A DNA stretch of 64,000 nucleotides from Coix lacryma-jobi var. lacryma-jobi (GCA_009763385.1 CM019823.1:40606444-40670443), one strand, 5' to 3'; positions 1 through 11,917 are shown, numbered from the stretch's first letter. Made by a program: numbers and translations. Notes: generated by a model not told the origin, from the letters alone.

Positions 1-3000
1 GCAATCTTAACCAGCTCCCCAACTCCCTTCTGGTCAAGTACCTGAAGATCCAAACATAACTTTATCGGATCATAGTAACATGCTTCATTTTAACGATACA
101 GAGCGAACAGAAAATAGAACATCGAACATCGGGACTGTGGCAACCTTGGCTTGATCAGGGAGTAAAGCTTACCTCGAATGGGTCATGCTGGAGAATACCC
201 TGGGATATGTAGGTTGGGAGAAACTTGCTAACGTCATCCCTGCTGTAACCAAATGTCATCTGTGTGAGGTCATTTGTCCCAAATGAGAAGAACTCTGCCA
301 GCTCTGCTATCTGTCAACCATTGTAATCACATTCACAGAAAATATAAATCAGTATTCATGATAGCCAAATGGCGAAAATCATATTCTCTTTATAACATAA
401 CTGTATGTTCTTTCTTGCTCATATTGAGGATAGTACATCCTATAGACTACAAAGTTCATGTCCATTTACCTCATCAGCTATAAGAGCCGCCCTAGGAACC
501 TCAATCATGGACCCAATTTTGTATCTAATAGTTGTTTCTGAATTGGCAAAAACCTTGTGAGCGACTTGATGAATGACACTCATTTGCTGCTCAAGTTCCT
601 GAAAAGCACCACTCTAGTGATAGTTACCTTGAGAAAAATAAAAGCAACCAAGTGATGCCTCTTATACTGCAAACATTCTGAATCTAACCGGAAGCATATG
701 ACATATAATGAAAATACAAATCAAGCAAGAATCAGTTTGAACCAGAAACCAAGGAAAGGTGGAGAATTTCAAAAATGGAAAAGCCCATCTCCTGTGCATA
801 TACAAAAAAAAAAAATAGACCAACCTAGGAGAAATTAGGTGGCATTTTATTAAGAAAATAGGCACCCAAATTCATCTTGGCGAGGACTTGAACTTGGGTG
901 GTCTGGGGATACATCCACACCTTCGACTAAGCTAGTTCAGGAGAAAACAATACATCCTAACTTTGGAGTAGCACTCCAGTAGTAGGTTCTAAATCCAAAT
1001 CCCTAATACATGTCAAACACCACCAAATATTGAAAAGAAACTTTCATACCTGAGGTGTACCAACAAGAGGCACCATTATCTCTGGAAAAACTTGGAAACC
1101 TTGGTCATTCACAGCAATAGCAGCTTCAAAGATAGCACGAGCTTGCATTGCTGTTAGTTCTGGGTACGATATACCAAGCCTGAAAATATTTTAGCAGATT
1201 CTACATCAGAAGTGCTGCTGTGGAATATAAAATAAAGACAAACAATGACTAGTACAATCATGTGCTTTCTTGACAATTCTAGTGAATCAGAATAGTGCTA
1301 CCCTTTCATATTGGAAAGGGCTAGTAAGCAAATGCATGCTGCAAGTGAGTACAACATGAAAAACTGACCTACACCCACGGAAACCAAGCATAGGATTCAC
1401 ATCAGAAATTTTTTCTATCCTTGCAAGGATTTCCTCATGAGTAGAGTTAGTGTGACAAGATAACATGTGAACAATATCCTCAATGTTGCCCTCTGGAAGG
1501 AACTCATGGAGCGGAGGATCCAAGAGCCGGATAGTTACTGGGAGACCTGAAGAACAAGCATGAACGCAATAGTCCATAGTCAGATAAGTAATTTCACTTT
1601 TAAGCTTCAAACTCATTTTAATTTGAGAAATAATTAGCGTGAGTGTTGAATACAGAGATTAATGTTCATCCCATAAGAAAAGGACATAAATGTTGCCATA
1701 AGAAAAGGAGATCAATGTTCATTTATGTTGTGACAATCATGAGGTTACAGATGCATTAAGCAGTCAGCAACTCAGCATTACTTGAACTGAAAATAATAGC
1801 CCTGCAGCTGTAGTCTTATCAAAGCCATTAATGACACTTGAACAACTATGAAGTCAAACAAAAATGCATGTCAGTGAGCACATACCGTCCATTGCACGAA
1901 AAATCCCTTCAAAGTCTACCCTCTGATATGGCAAGAGAAGGTCTAATGCTTTCTGCCTCTGTTCAGCACTATCCGCCATTATCATCTGCCTCATGGCCTT
2001 AATCCTCTCATCAGAAGAAAAGAACTGAAGCAGAAAAAAATTGATGCAAATCATTAATCATATACATATTCCTACAACTATAACATAAGGCATTGTATCA
2101 ACCATGTGTTCAGTTCTGCACAATCCAATCCCTTGAGCACCATTTTTCCTTCCAGTCAGTGCATCCGCAGGAGTGTCTGCATTGACCATGACCTAGTATA
2201 ACCATATTTTAAACAAGTATTATGATGGAAGATTGATTTATTTACTGTGCTTGATTTGAATGTGCTGATAATCATTAAAGGCCAATCATGATCAATAATA
2301 AACTTATATTGATGCAAACCTTTTACCTTTACTTGTTTAACTTCGTCCACCCAAGACAAGAATATCTCTAAATCAGCACTAATTGCTGGTGGGTATAGAG
2401 GTAGCTTGCCCAAAATAACATCTCCGGTTGATCCATTTAGTGACAACCAGTCACCTTCGCAAAGCACCTGGTCTCCAACCATTACCACCTGCATGAAAAC
2501 AGTATAAAAATGTAAACAAACCTTATTTGAAAGGCAAAATGGTCAAATAAGATGAGCTTTGTGTGTCTTCCTCATTACACAATGTCACTGCCAACATGGC
2601 AGTAACAAAGGTTCTACCTTAAAATGTGTGCAGGAAATGATTTATATGTTAATCACCTTCTCTGCATCATTGACATGGATACTTGAGCATCCTGCCACAC
2701 AACACTTTCCCCAGCCACGTGCTACAACTGCTGCATGGGAAGTCATACCACCTCTGGCTGTGAGAATTCCGGCAGCTGCATGCATGCCACCAACATCCTC
2801 TGGGCTGGTCTCAGTCCTCACCTTAAAATTATACACATTAAAAAGAATTGTTATATTATATGAACATAAGAAAAGAAAAACATGTCTAACAACTTTTTAA
2901 ATTGAAATATAAAGACTAGCAAGTGTATATTAAAATATTAACAACATTCTTACCAAAATGACAGATTTTCCTTGCGAATACCATGCTTCAGCATCAACGG

Positions 3001-6000
3001 CTGTGAAGACAATCTGACCCACAGCAGCACCTGGTGATGCAGGTAAGCCTGTGGCAATGACTTTATCTTCATATGATGATGGGTCCTCAAACTAGTTTAA
3101 CAAAAAGCCAAAGAAAGTGTAATCAATAGGTATGTTGCCATCATTTTTTATTCTAAGTAGAACACTGATTTGAGATCAACTAGCAAAGTTCATTCTAATG
3201 ACAGAAAAACAGATAACAAAGTACCAGTGACTACAGGTCACATGTGAAAAAGTTTTTAAAAAGAAGTGACTTTTATTCTAGAAAACCAGGTCCTGAATTT
3301 ATACTTCATTCTGTAGCTTGGCAAGTTTAAAATGCAGTATTTTGACATAGTTATATGTTAATTTATAATTTAGATGCAATTTATCGGTTTAATTTAATAG
3401 AAATGCTTTTTGCTACCTTTTTCTTATTTAAACATAAAATTGTCAACTAACTATAGAATGCAATAGACTTGTATACTCATTACTTAAATATACCTGCGGA
3501 TGAAGAAGCTGGTCCAAGTGTCGTGGTTCCACCATCTTAATTGCCCAATGATGGTCAATCAGTCCCTCATTGACCATGTCTACAGCAATCTTGACTGCAC
3601 CTTTGCCAGTACGCTTCCCTGTTCTGCACTGAAGCATCCAAAGTCTGTTTTCTTGAACAGTGAACTCAATGTCCTGCATTGCATGTGAACTAGGTGGTCA
3701 AGCCCATAGCCCCAAACTGCCACTGTAGTCACTACATGACAGTTGATTTGAGGGTCAGCACAAAACATCACTGTGGAAGCAATAGTGTTTCCTAATGCTT
3801 GTAGTTATGCCTATCAGTATTAAGAGTCAATTCTAAATGTCTATACTACATGCCTAGAATTCATTTTGTTTAAAAACATGCTGTCAGCCACAGACCATCC
3901 CATTAGTTGAAAATGAAGGCAGTAACTTGATCTGGCAATAGGTCCATTTTGCACAAACAACTTCCGAGTTATTTATTCCAGCACAAAGAAAAGTCCTTAT
4001 GGACATGAAATTTATATAGCATGTAGGAATACATGCACAGAAACCAAATACTAAGTTATTACTAACTTAAGAGAGAATTCTCGATAATTGGACAGTATAC
4101 TGCACCATCATCTCTTTGTAATGGCTTTCCAAGATTTCGCAGTTCGTGACAAGTTCCGCATAAGGCTCTGGCATGCACTTCTTCATCGCATCAAGCTCTT
4201 GCGGTGTTCTAATTCCAGCAACCACATCCTCACCCTAAGAAAGAAGCATGTTAGTTGTTCAAAAAATCAGTATAAGTTGAAACCAGGGAAAAAAATATGA
4301 CACTTAAACAAAGCTGTGTGTTATGGAACATTAGATACTAAAACGACAAATAACTACCTGAGCATTGACAAGGAATTCTCCATAAAGTTTTTTCTCTCCG
4401 GTACTAGGGTTCCTAGTAAAGAGAACACCGGTGCCTGATCTGTTACCCATGTTGCCAAATACCATGCACTGAACATTTACAGCAGTGCCCTTCAATCCAG
4501 TAATCCGATTAATGCTTCTGTACTTTTTTGCCCTAGCACTGTCCCATGAATCAAAAACAGCCAAGATTGCCAAATGCAACTGCTGCTTCGGATCTACAGA
4601 TATGCACAAAAGATGGAAAACAAGAACTCTATGAATCTATTTTCATGATATGACATTGCCACACATAACAGATAATAATTTCATATTATGTTATAAATGT
4701 GGCTACACGCCTATACATACCTGAGGGATAATTTTCACCTCTGGCCTCCACATAGACATTCTTATATTGAGATACAAGTTCTTCCAGATCCTTGACATCC
4801 AACTCAGTGTCATTCCGCAAACCTTTGGCAACTTTCATGGCTTCTAGTTTTTCTTCAAATAGTGCATGAGGTATGCCCATAACCTGACAGAATCATATAG
4901 CGTTTAAGCATTGAGATCAACACACTGGTAAACTTTGAGGAAGGGCATGAGTAAACTATTTGAGCAACTATATGGAGCAGACAAGATGTAACAAGCTGTA
5001 AACATAATTCTGTCAACAGACACCAAATTTCATGTCAATATAACATGCTATTTTCATACAATCAGATTCCATGGAACCCATGCAACATCAACAATCACTT
5101 GGCCATGGTCACTGAAAACAAATAGTATTGCATTCCTTAAAATGAACATATTAAGAAAAAAGATAAAACACACAGAATTCAGTTTATTTGGAAAAAAAAA
5201 GATACGAAATGAAGTAATTCAAAATGCACAAAAAAAAAGACATCTGAAGACATTTCCAGAAAGAAACAATTCCAATCAAAACGAAATTAGAATTGTCTAT
5301 GCTAAATGTTCCAACATGTTGAAATTGCGAGTCTGAATTAAAACAGAGATTCGCTTGAAGGCAATAATCCAGCTCAGATTGATAGTTTCAATGCTTGATA
5401 AAATAGACACGAAACGTCAAACCACCTCTCCCTTCGACTGCAGGAATGAAACCTCAATTAGAAAAAAAATGAGATTGAACTTTGAGCCTGACCTCATGTT
5501 TAAGATCAACAAATCTTTTAGCATACACTCAAATCCCAAACATGAAATCGAATAATCCGTATCCGTATATAGAAAATTCAGGCTCCAATAATACATTTGT
5601 TTAAGTTTGAACATGATGTTTTTAGACTTTACATGGCGAAGTAAGCAAAACTTGAAGTTTGATTCTAGACCAGTATTCCAGCCTAAGGAATAATACTTTT
5701 GACCCAAAACCGACCCGGCGCAAAGAGAAAGGAGAGAGAGAATGACCTAGCAGCCCTAGAGGGCTCGCTCGTGCCCCAATTCACTGTTCGGCCCACGGCG
5801 CGGCGCGGCGCCTCACCGCCGGCCACGCCACCCTGAAGATCCGCACCCATGGACGGAAGCTGAGGACCGCTCTCCTCCAGCCGCGTGGCAGCCGGGGCGG
5901 CTCGGACTCGGTGCCACGGCGAGCGCCTAGCGGAAGAGAGGAAGCGGAAGGGGAAATCCGGAAATGGCAGAGCGCCGCAGCCCGCAGGGGAAGAACATGG

Positions 6001-6839
6001 AAGCGGCGGCAACGGAAACTAGAGTGGCACTGCGGACTATGGACCCAAAGGCCCACAGGCCACGACGGAAAACTTCCAAGGCCCGAATAGATGTATTTTT
6101 TTTTTTGAAAAAAAACGTGAAATACGAATTGTTAAGAGAACCAGCAAGTCGTATTCGTATAGACGTATAGTAGCATATACGGATAATAATAACGGTAACG
6201 GTAGACTCGGTAGTTTTTACCACGTTGCCGAACATGTCGAGGAAGCGGCGATAGGAGTCGTAGGCGAAGCGGCAGCCGCTGCGGTGGGCGAGGGCGGCGA
6301 CGACGTCGTCGTTGAGGCCGAGGTTGAGCACGGTGTCCATCATGCCGGGCATGGAGACGGCGGCCCCGGAGCGCACGGACAGCAGCAGCGGCCGGCGCGG
6401 GTCGCCGAGGCGGGAGTCCATGGCGAGCTCCAGGAACCGCAGCGCGGCGACGACCTCGTCCCACAGCCCCGGCGGCATCATGGCCCTGCCGCCGCCAAGC
6501 TCCTGCTGCTGGTACTGCCGGCACGCCTCCGTGGACACGGTGAACCCCGGCGGCACCGACAGCCCGATGCTCGCCATCTCCGCCAGATTAGCTCCCTTCC
6601 CGCCAAGCTGCGTAGGCACACGTGTGCATGTTCACGACGGTTAATAAGCAGCTCTCGCATGCATTATATTTCACGTGCATGTGTGTATATGTGTACCAAG
6701 CAGGTTATAACGCACTACATACCAAGTCTTTCATCGCCTTGTTGCCGTCGCTCCTGCCCTTGCCGAAGTGGAAGACCCTCTGCTGCGTCGTCGTCTCCGG
6801 CGCGGCCCCGTCCTGGTGGCGGCGAGCCGCCGGCGCCAT
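1..6839 (-). CDS. PPDK: Pyruvate,phosphate dikinase, cytosolic type (3' end outside window)
   Basis: PPDK converts pyruvate, ATP and phosphate to phosphoenolpyruvate, AMP and pyrophosphate. Sixteen exons can be read on the minus strand: 6839-6723, 6607-6221, 4883-4721, 4593-4358, 4234-4106, 3673-3494, 3091-2954, 2821-2657, 2488-2327, 2192-2103, 2024-1886, 1546-1369, 1179-1050, 598-470, 310-173 and 41 to the left edge. All 15 introns are GT-AG and the phases fit, giving about 840 codons; roughly the last 55, including the catalytic Cys region, lie outside. The N-terminus starts MAPAARRHQDG and reaches RVFHFGKG at once, with no chloroplast transit peptide, so I call the cytosolic form. Exon 2 carries LGGKGANLAEM and SGAAVSMPGMMDT (nucleotide-binding domain). 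Exon 8 carries GGMTSHAAVVARGWGK, with the phosphoryl-carrier His and the regulatory Thr two residues before it. Exons 10-15 belong to the PEP-binding barrel. Exon 6 has an unusual DHHW stretch. Confidence 0.95.
4884..6220 (-). other. Large PPDK intron 2 with an embedded GC-rich island
   Basis: This is the largest intron in the gene (1,337 bp), between the codons for FGNV and VMGIPH. Most of it is AT-rich, but about 5,700-6,060 is strongly GC-rich and on the minus strand resembles a grass promoter plus first exon, with GGCCTGTGGGCC-type motifs and an open frame. The island is flanked by related motifs in opposite orientation (ATCCGTATCCGTATATAG near 5,555-5,572 and CATATACGGATAATAATAAC near 6,174-6,193). 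It could be a transposon with a captured gene fragment, or an internal promoter. No PPDK homology is visible in it. Confidence 0.6.
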
Positions 6840-7009
6840 TGTTGATCGATCGGCGGCTTCGATCTCTTGGCTTACTAGTAGCTAATACTACCACACCGTA
6901 CGATGAATCTTTGACTTAAAATCTCACGTGTGCCAAGAGTTTTCGAGTTTGAAACTCTGATCTCTCTGGTCGCTTTTATTATTGTTGGCGCGGCAGTGGC
7001 AGGGCTATG

Positions 7010-7017
7010 CTTATATA
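7010..7017 (-). promoter_or_regulatory. Probable TATA box of the PPDK gene
   Basis: On the minus strand this reads TATATAAG, about 170 bp upstream of the PPDK start codon at 6839. A transcript starting some 30 bp downstream would have a 5' leader of about 140 nt. This is based on position and motif only. Confidence 0.5.
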
Positions 7018-7019
7018 CA

Positions 7020-8250
7020 CACGCGTACAGTACGTGTACGTACGTTAAGGTTCGACGACCATGATGCAATGTCCCGGTGGCGGCCAGGCAGGCGCCGGAT
7101 GGGCTTGCACTTGCACTGCACGCCTGCACGCATTGAATAAGCCAAAGAACGGCGCATGTATATCCATCCTGGATCCTGATCTGGTGCACCACCTCCGGAC
7201 TCCGGTACGGTCAGGTCAAGTGAAGTGGCACTGGCACGCACTGCGAGTCTGGGACTGGGACAGACAGAGACTACTACGTGCCACGCCGGTGGCCACGCGC
7301 CACGTCGGCGTGCATGTGGCCGTCCCTCGCGCCTCGCATCACCAGTGGCCGCATGCATGCATGTACTGAAACTCTGAAAGGCTGAAACCATGTGCCCCCG
7401 TACGTGTCCGGGTGCGACGTATGGGTCGCCGGAGGCTCCTCTGCTCTCTGCAGTTGTTTGTTGCCGCGACAGAGTCATAGACAGCAGCGGCTCCCCGCCG
7501 CCGACGACCGTCCAGTGATCAATCGATGTTCAACACGCCGGCGGGGATTATGTTCAGCACAGGGTCGTTCTCTAGTTCCATTATAGGATACCGGTCTAGC
7601 TGAACTTAGATTAGACTAGATCTCGGGTTATACCTTCGTTAGCAGAGGATGAGGGCATTAGACACGTAGTATATGGGCAAATAAGTTAAAACAATTCAGA
7701 CTCGTGTCAAAATATTTGATTGCAGCTTCATTCGCTCGAGCGGTATATATGGTTTGCTTCACCTATTGGCATGCCTTAACCCGAGGCAGGCAGGCCATGG
7801 AATTCGTTCTCATCAGGTTACTTCTGGCATATTACAACAAGGACCATGCATCTCAAGCTAGCTACTACAGGTACAATTTTCACCAACATGTGGTGTTTAT
7901 AAAAAAAAAAAAAAAAAAAAACTCGTGTAATGACCACATACTTAATAGCTTATAAATTGGTCGGTCGCAAGAGTGTTGCAAGAGGCAAAGCTAGGTCATT
8001 GACGAATGACGAGGTCATTAACGAGCAGTTCAATTTGTGCGCTGTGGCAGACGTAGTTGAACTGCACCAGGTCGATCGCCTTCCCATATGCCTGCCTCGG
8101 ACTAGGCAAGATACAATCCCAAGCAAAAGAAATTGATTGTGTTTGAGCTTATTCCGTTGCGTCAGTCGGAAACGCGCGACCGATCGGGGATCGGGCACTG
8201 GAGCAGAGGACGACTCCGATCCGACCCCGAGCCGCGCGCTAGCTTATGCT
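7020..8250. other. Intergenic region with no recognisable gene
   Basis: This lies between the PPDK promoter and the promoter of the small gene. It holds short shadow ORFs and an A-tract of about 20 bases near 7,901-7,920. I see no gene here. Confidence 0.5.
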
Positions 8251-8254
8251 AGCT

Positions 8255-8263
8255 GTATATATA
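8255..8263 (+). promoter_or_regulatory. Probable TATA box of the small gene at 8,389
   Basis: TATATATAA lies about 130 bp before the ATG at 8,389. A start site some 30 bp downstream would fall at or after an upstream in-frame ATG at 8,287, which favours the 8,389 start. Confidence 0.45.
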
Positions 8264-8388
8264 ATAATAATATCTACTCCGCCCGTATGATATATATCCA
8301 GGGTCTATCTTCGTCAGATCAGGAAAAAAGCCATCGAGATCGCGAAGCATTGTTGTTGCATCGTCGACGCCCAGCGAGCGTGAGCGTG

Positions 8389-8694
8389 ATGGCAACAAGC
8401 AGCAGCAGGAAGCGGTCGCTGGACGAGGTGGTGGCGCCGTCGTTCGTGGCGAGGGAGGACGAGGGCGGCGCGTACGGCGCTCTCGAGATGCCCAAGCGCT
8501 TCGTGCTCGAGTGCGTGGCGGACAAGGGCCGCTTCATCGACGGCAAGATCCTTGCCTTGGAAGCCGAACACGCGCGGATGACCGCCCAGAGCAACCGCGT
8601 CGGCAGCCGTCTCGACGCCATCATCCGGAGGCTCTACGCCGAGAACGCTGCTCGCGCCGCCGCCGTCGCCACTCCGCCACCACCGTCGGCTTAG
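8389..8694 (+). CDS. Small protein of unknown function (101 aa)
   Basis: This is a single-exon ORF of 101 codons beginning MATSSSRKRSLDEVV and ending VATPPPPSA, then TAG. I do not recognise a named family. It has a basic Ser/Arg/Lys-rich N-terminus that could be a nuclear signal, a central segment PKRFVLECVADKGRFIDGKI, then an Ala/Arg/Glu-rich stretch (LEAEHARMTAQSNRVGSRLD, followed by IIRRLYAENAARAAA) likely to be helical, and a Pro-rich tail. The ATG has a purine at -3 and G at +4. An in-frame ATG at 8,287 would add 34 residues, but it lies at the predicted transcription start. The GC-rich third-position bias is typical of grass genes, and a TATA box lies upstream. It may be a real lineage-restricted gene. 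Confidence 0.6.
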   Translation: MATSSSRKRSLDEVVAPSFVAREDEGGAYGALEMPKRFVLECVADKGRFIDGKILALEAEHARMTAQSNRVGSRLDAIIRRLYAENAARAAAVATPPPPSA

Positions 8695-8878
8695 TGTTAT
8701 TTGTATTGTATAGGGTTATATATATTAATTCCATGCATACAGCTATCTAGTTCTATATAGATCGTCATCGATTAGTGTTAATTCAGGACAGATGTAAATA
8801 ATAATAAATCACTAGCCTTCAGAATTATCAGGGGCTTTGTGTTGGGGATTGATCGAGTTGTCATCTTTGTTATTATTA

Positions 8879-8904
8879 CTAGTATAACCCGCGCTCCCTC
8901 GCGC
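8879..8904 (-). mobile_element. Helitron-type 3' terminus
   Basis: On the minus strand the sequence ends CTAG followed by host T, preceded by a GC-rich hairpin (GCGC-N6-GCGC at 8,891-8,904). CTRR plus a short hairpin just upstream is the Helitron 3' signature. The element would extend to higher coordinates; its 5' end was not found. Confidence 0.4.
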
Positions 8905-9252
8905 GCGCCGACAAGTGATTAACTGATTATATAGGTTTGTATAGGTAGGATTCATATGTTACATACAGTTGTGATGATACACATATAATTAGAGAGTGGA
9001 GTGACAGACACCGGTTTAATCAACAGATAATTATGGAGTAACTAACCAAAATTGAAGAGACAGCTGCAGTCACTGTAGTTAGATAGTTCGTGTCCAATAG
9101 GGCACTCATAATACAAATTTTATCATAGAGTCAAATAAATATCATTAGATTAATTATAAAATATATGAGACCATACCATGAGATCAATACAAGAATTGGT
9201 AAATAATATAATAATATAAAGCAAGAAAAGCATGTCCAGTTCCGCCCTCTAA

Positions 9253-9566
9253 GGGCAGCCGCAATGACTAGCTCATAAACTGACTCTTAGAATTTTTGTT
9301 ATATTTTAATACAAAGAAGAGAAGAGCTAGCTCTTGCTCAAGAGCTACTCCCTCCGTCCCTAAATAAGTGTCGTCCGGAAAGTGTGTTTGTGAGGATTTC
9401 TAGAGACACTTATTTTGGGACGGGGGGAGTAGGCTCATACACACATTCCAAGATCATGTGTGGATGTAATGTGGGTCTAATCATACTATGAGCTATTGCT
9501 AAGAGTTAGCACCATTAGAAAGGTTGACTTAGAGCTAGCAGCTAGCTCATACTACTGCGGGTGCCC
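9253..9566. mobile_element. Tourist-like MITE (TAA target duplication) with a nested Stowaway
   Basis: The element starts GGGCAGCCGCAATGACTAGC and ends ...ACTGCGGGTGCCC, an imperfect terminal inverted repeat of GGGCA(G/C)CCGCA. It is flanked by TAA on both sides (9,250-9,252 and 9,567-9,569), as expected for PIF/Harbinger-derived elements. A second, smaller MITE sits inside it. Confidence 0.75.
9348..9429. mobile_element. Stowaway MITE nested in the Tourist-like element
   Basis: This is an 82-bp element starting CTCCCTCCGTCCC and ending GGGACGGGGGGAG, flanked by TA on each side. The TIR and TA duplication are those of Stowaway (Tc1/Mariner) elements. It is younger than the host MITE. Confidence 0.8.
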
Positions 9567-9797
9567 TAAACATCAGTTTACACGGATCCATAGCTAGCTA
9601 TTATTATAGTAAAAAAGCATACCAAATTCAGTTGTGAATGCATAACTCACTAGTAGATGATTTCACAAGACCCTACTACACTGTTATATAGCATCGGCTG
9701 CAAATCATCAAGTAGAGACAAATACCAAGCTGACCATGTCAAGACGTACTTCTGGACATCAGAGACAGAGCACATGCAAATGTAAAGCATCTTCTAT

Positions 9798-11047
9798 CTA
9801 CTTCGAGTTCTCCAGTGCTGCCGTCTCCAGGTATAGCGGAACATAGGGCACAAATGACCACAGCGGGGATTCTTCGACGCTGCGGGTGCGGATGACATGA
9901 CGTCGCCGGCTACCCATACCGTACGACACCAACCTTCCCTGCAACGAATCAAACAAGAAGATGGAGTTGTCGCCGTGGGGATGAACGGCGGCCACTCCCA
10001 CCAGCAGCCCAGACTGCGAATACTCGTCCGCGTCCGCGAACATGCCCGAAGTGTCGACGCAGTGCTTCAGAGTCCACCTGCCATTCTCCCGGAGCACATA
10101 GATGGACAGCTTGGAGGCGTCACGACGAGCATCTCTGCTCGCGTACGACAGGCGGCCCTAGAATGGCCAATGAGCTCGGCCTCTCCGCTCCGCGGGAGAG
10201 GGGCCACCCTGCGTGTCTGCCCCTTCATGTCCAGCGCGGCGACCGCGCGGTCGCCGTCGTCGGTGACGACGAAATGCAGCTCGCCGTCGAAGAAGGTCCT
10301 CCTGCTCCGGTGGGCGACGGGTGACCAGTGGCTGCTGAGAGGGTGGAACACCCACGCCCCTGTTTCAGAGGAGTAGATGTTGAACCCCTCGAACTGGCCT
10401 GCCTCGGCCTCGGCGTACCAGTCGTCGTACTCGTCCTCGTCGCCGGCCTCCCGGTCCAGCAACTGGACGACGTGGAAATGCGCGGAGACGGCCGGGTCGA
10501 AGCACAGTATGCTACCGGAGCAGATCTTGCCGGCACGGGTTGTCGATGATCCCGGCACGGTAGTCCACTTCTCGGTGGCAGGGTTGCAGACGACGTACGA
10601 GTACGACGACGCGCGGGGCTCGGAGCCGGAGCCGGAGCCGCCGCGGGAGTTGTTCAGGAGGACGAGCCCGTTGCAGCAGTCCACCACCCCGCCGCGTGCG
10701 TTCGCTGGAAGGAAGTCGCATGGCGAGGGAGGCGGCTGCCACCCCCTTCCTGTCCTCCTCCTCGGCGGCGGCTCGGCGAGGCTGACGAAGGTGCACGAAT
10801 CGAACTCGTCGAAGTAGAAGAAGCCCGTGACGGTCTGGGGCAGCTTCTTGCGGTTGTCGGGGTGGGAGATGAGGTTGCGCCACGACGGGGAGACGCACTT
10901 GAAGCGGCAGATCGACTTCACCGGGACGCGTGCGAGGATGTCGACGACGAGGTCGTCGGTGAGTCCAACGGCGCCGCCGGCTGCGGTGGAGGCGGAGCTA
11001 GTGACGGCGAGGCTCCGCTTCTTCTTGGTGTCGCGGGCCTCCTCCAT
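9798..11047 (-). pseudogene. F-box protein gene with a single frameshift
   Basis: The N-terminal ORF starts at 11,047 and encodes a basic, Ser/Ala-rich leader and an F-box at about residues 29-65 (LTDDLVVDILARVPVKSICR...). An F-box-associated region follows, with DCCNGLVLL, VVCNPATEKW, CFDPAVSAHFHVV and FNIYSSETGAWV. F-box proteins join substrates to SCF ubiquitin ligases through SKP1. The frame breaks near 10,158: the intact paralogue at 25,124-26,248 has GHSQGHLYY where this gene runs out of frame after GHSR. Homology continues in another frame to 9,798 (WTLKHCVDTSGMF... to ALENSK and stop). The difference fits loss of one base. It is either a recent pseudogene or a sequence error; the total would be about 415 residues. 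Confidence 0.85.
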
Positions 11048-11122
11048 GGCTGGTTGAGAGGCGATCCTCTAAACCCTCTAGGAAATCATCAATCTGCTAA
11101 TATGGAACCTGAGATTCGGGAG

Positions 11123-11262
11123 AGAATTTGTATTTGTAGGGGCTGAACGGGGGGAAACTAGGAACAGACCTGGCGGGGGCAGCGGCGGTGATTGGAAAAT
11201 TTCCCCTTTTTTATATGACCTAGAAGATTGAACGGGAGTTATTTTCCTTGGATGGACTCGAG
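11123..11262. repeat. 5'-flank duplicate, copy 1 (next to the F-box gene)
   Basis: This stretch, from AATTTGTA-type sequence through GACCTGGCGGGGGCAGCGGC to TTATTTTCCTTGGATGGACT, recurs at 11,918-12,045 with minor changes. Copy 1 lies within 220 bp upstream of the F-box start codon, so it probably includes 5' UTR and promoter. A GC-rich TIR element lies between the copies. Confidence 0.8.
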
Positions 11263-11383
11263 CCTGACTGGGGATTGGCGAGTAGTAGTGGCAAGCCAGC
11301 GATCGAATTGAAATCGAAAAGTTAGAAAAGGCCGATAAACCATACCTTCTATTTATAATGAGATATCTTGAGATTCAAAACTA

Positions 11384-11713
11384 GACCCGGGCATTTCGTG
11401 GGCCGGGCCTGGTTCAGGCCGGGCTGAAAAAAAGCCCGGTTAAGTCGGACCGAAAAAATCATGCCCATTAGTGTCCACTGGACGAGTCGGGCTTGCTATT
11501 TTCGGGCCGGGCTCAGGTTGGGCCCGGGCCTAGGCGGGCTGTCCGCGTAATTTATAGTGTAAAATAGCTAAAATAAGCATTTCGGGCCGAGAAAAAATTT
11601 TCTGGGCAGCAAGATCTCTGCCCGCCCAGGCCCTGTCCAGTAAGGTTCGTGGGCAGGCCAAAACCCGGCGGGCCCGAGCCGGGCCTACGGGCTGGGCTCT
11701 AAATGCTCAGGTC
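11384..11713. mobile_element. GC-rich TIR element of unknown class
   Basis: The ends are inverted: GACCCGGGCATTT at the left and AAATGCTCAGGTC at the right, flanked by TA on both sides. The interior is rich in GGGCC/GGCCC runs on both strands and has no coding frame. It is probably a non-autonomous DNA transposon; the superfamily is not clear from the sequence. Confidence 0.55.
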
Positions 11714-11917
11714 TATTCAAAATATCTCAAATTTAACCAAATTTATATAATAACATAATAATATTTATGATACCAAAATAAGTCTCATTAAATTCTTGAT
11801 TTATTATATTTTTATAATATATCTATTTGATGTTAATTTTTTTATAATTGTTCCTATAGTTTTGATCAAAGCTTGAGATGTTTTGACTCTCTAAGGAAGT
11901 TGGAATAACATATAATT

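Noticed and set aside
5683..6056. Minus-strand ORFs in the PPDK intron island as a gene
   Set aside because: No homology and no splice structure; kept only as an island of unknown origin.
6132..6919. Open frames opposite and overlapping PPDK exons 1 and 2
   Set aside because: They are GC-driven shadows of the PPDK exons; the minus-strand exons have conserved motifs and splice sites.
7901..7920. A-tract as a retrogene poly(A) tail
   Set aside because: No coding sequence, second target-duplication copy or parent-like sequence is visible next to it.
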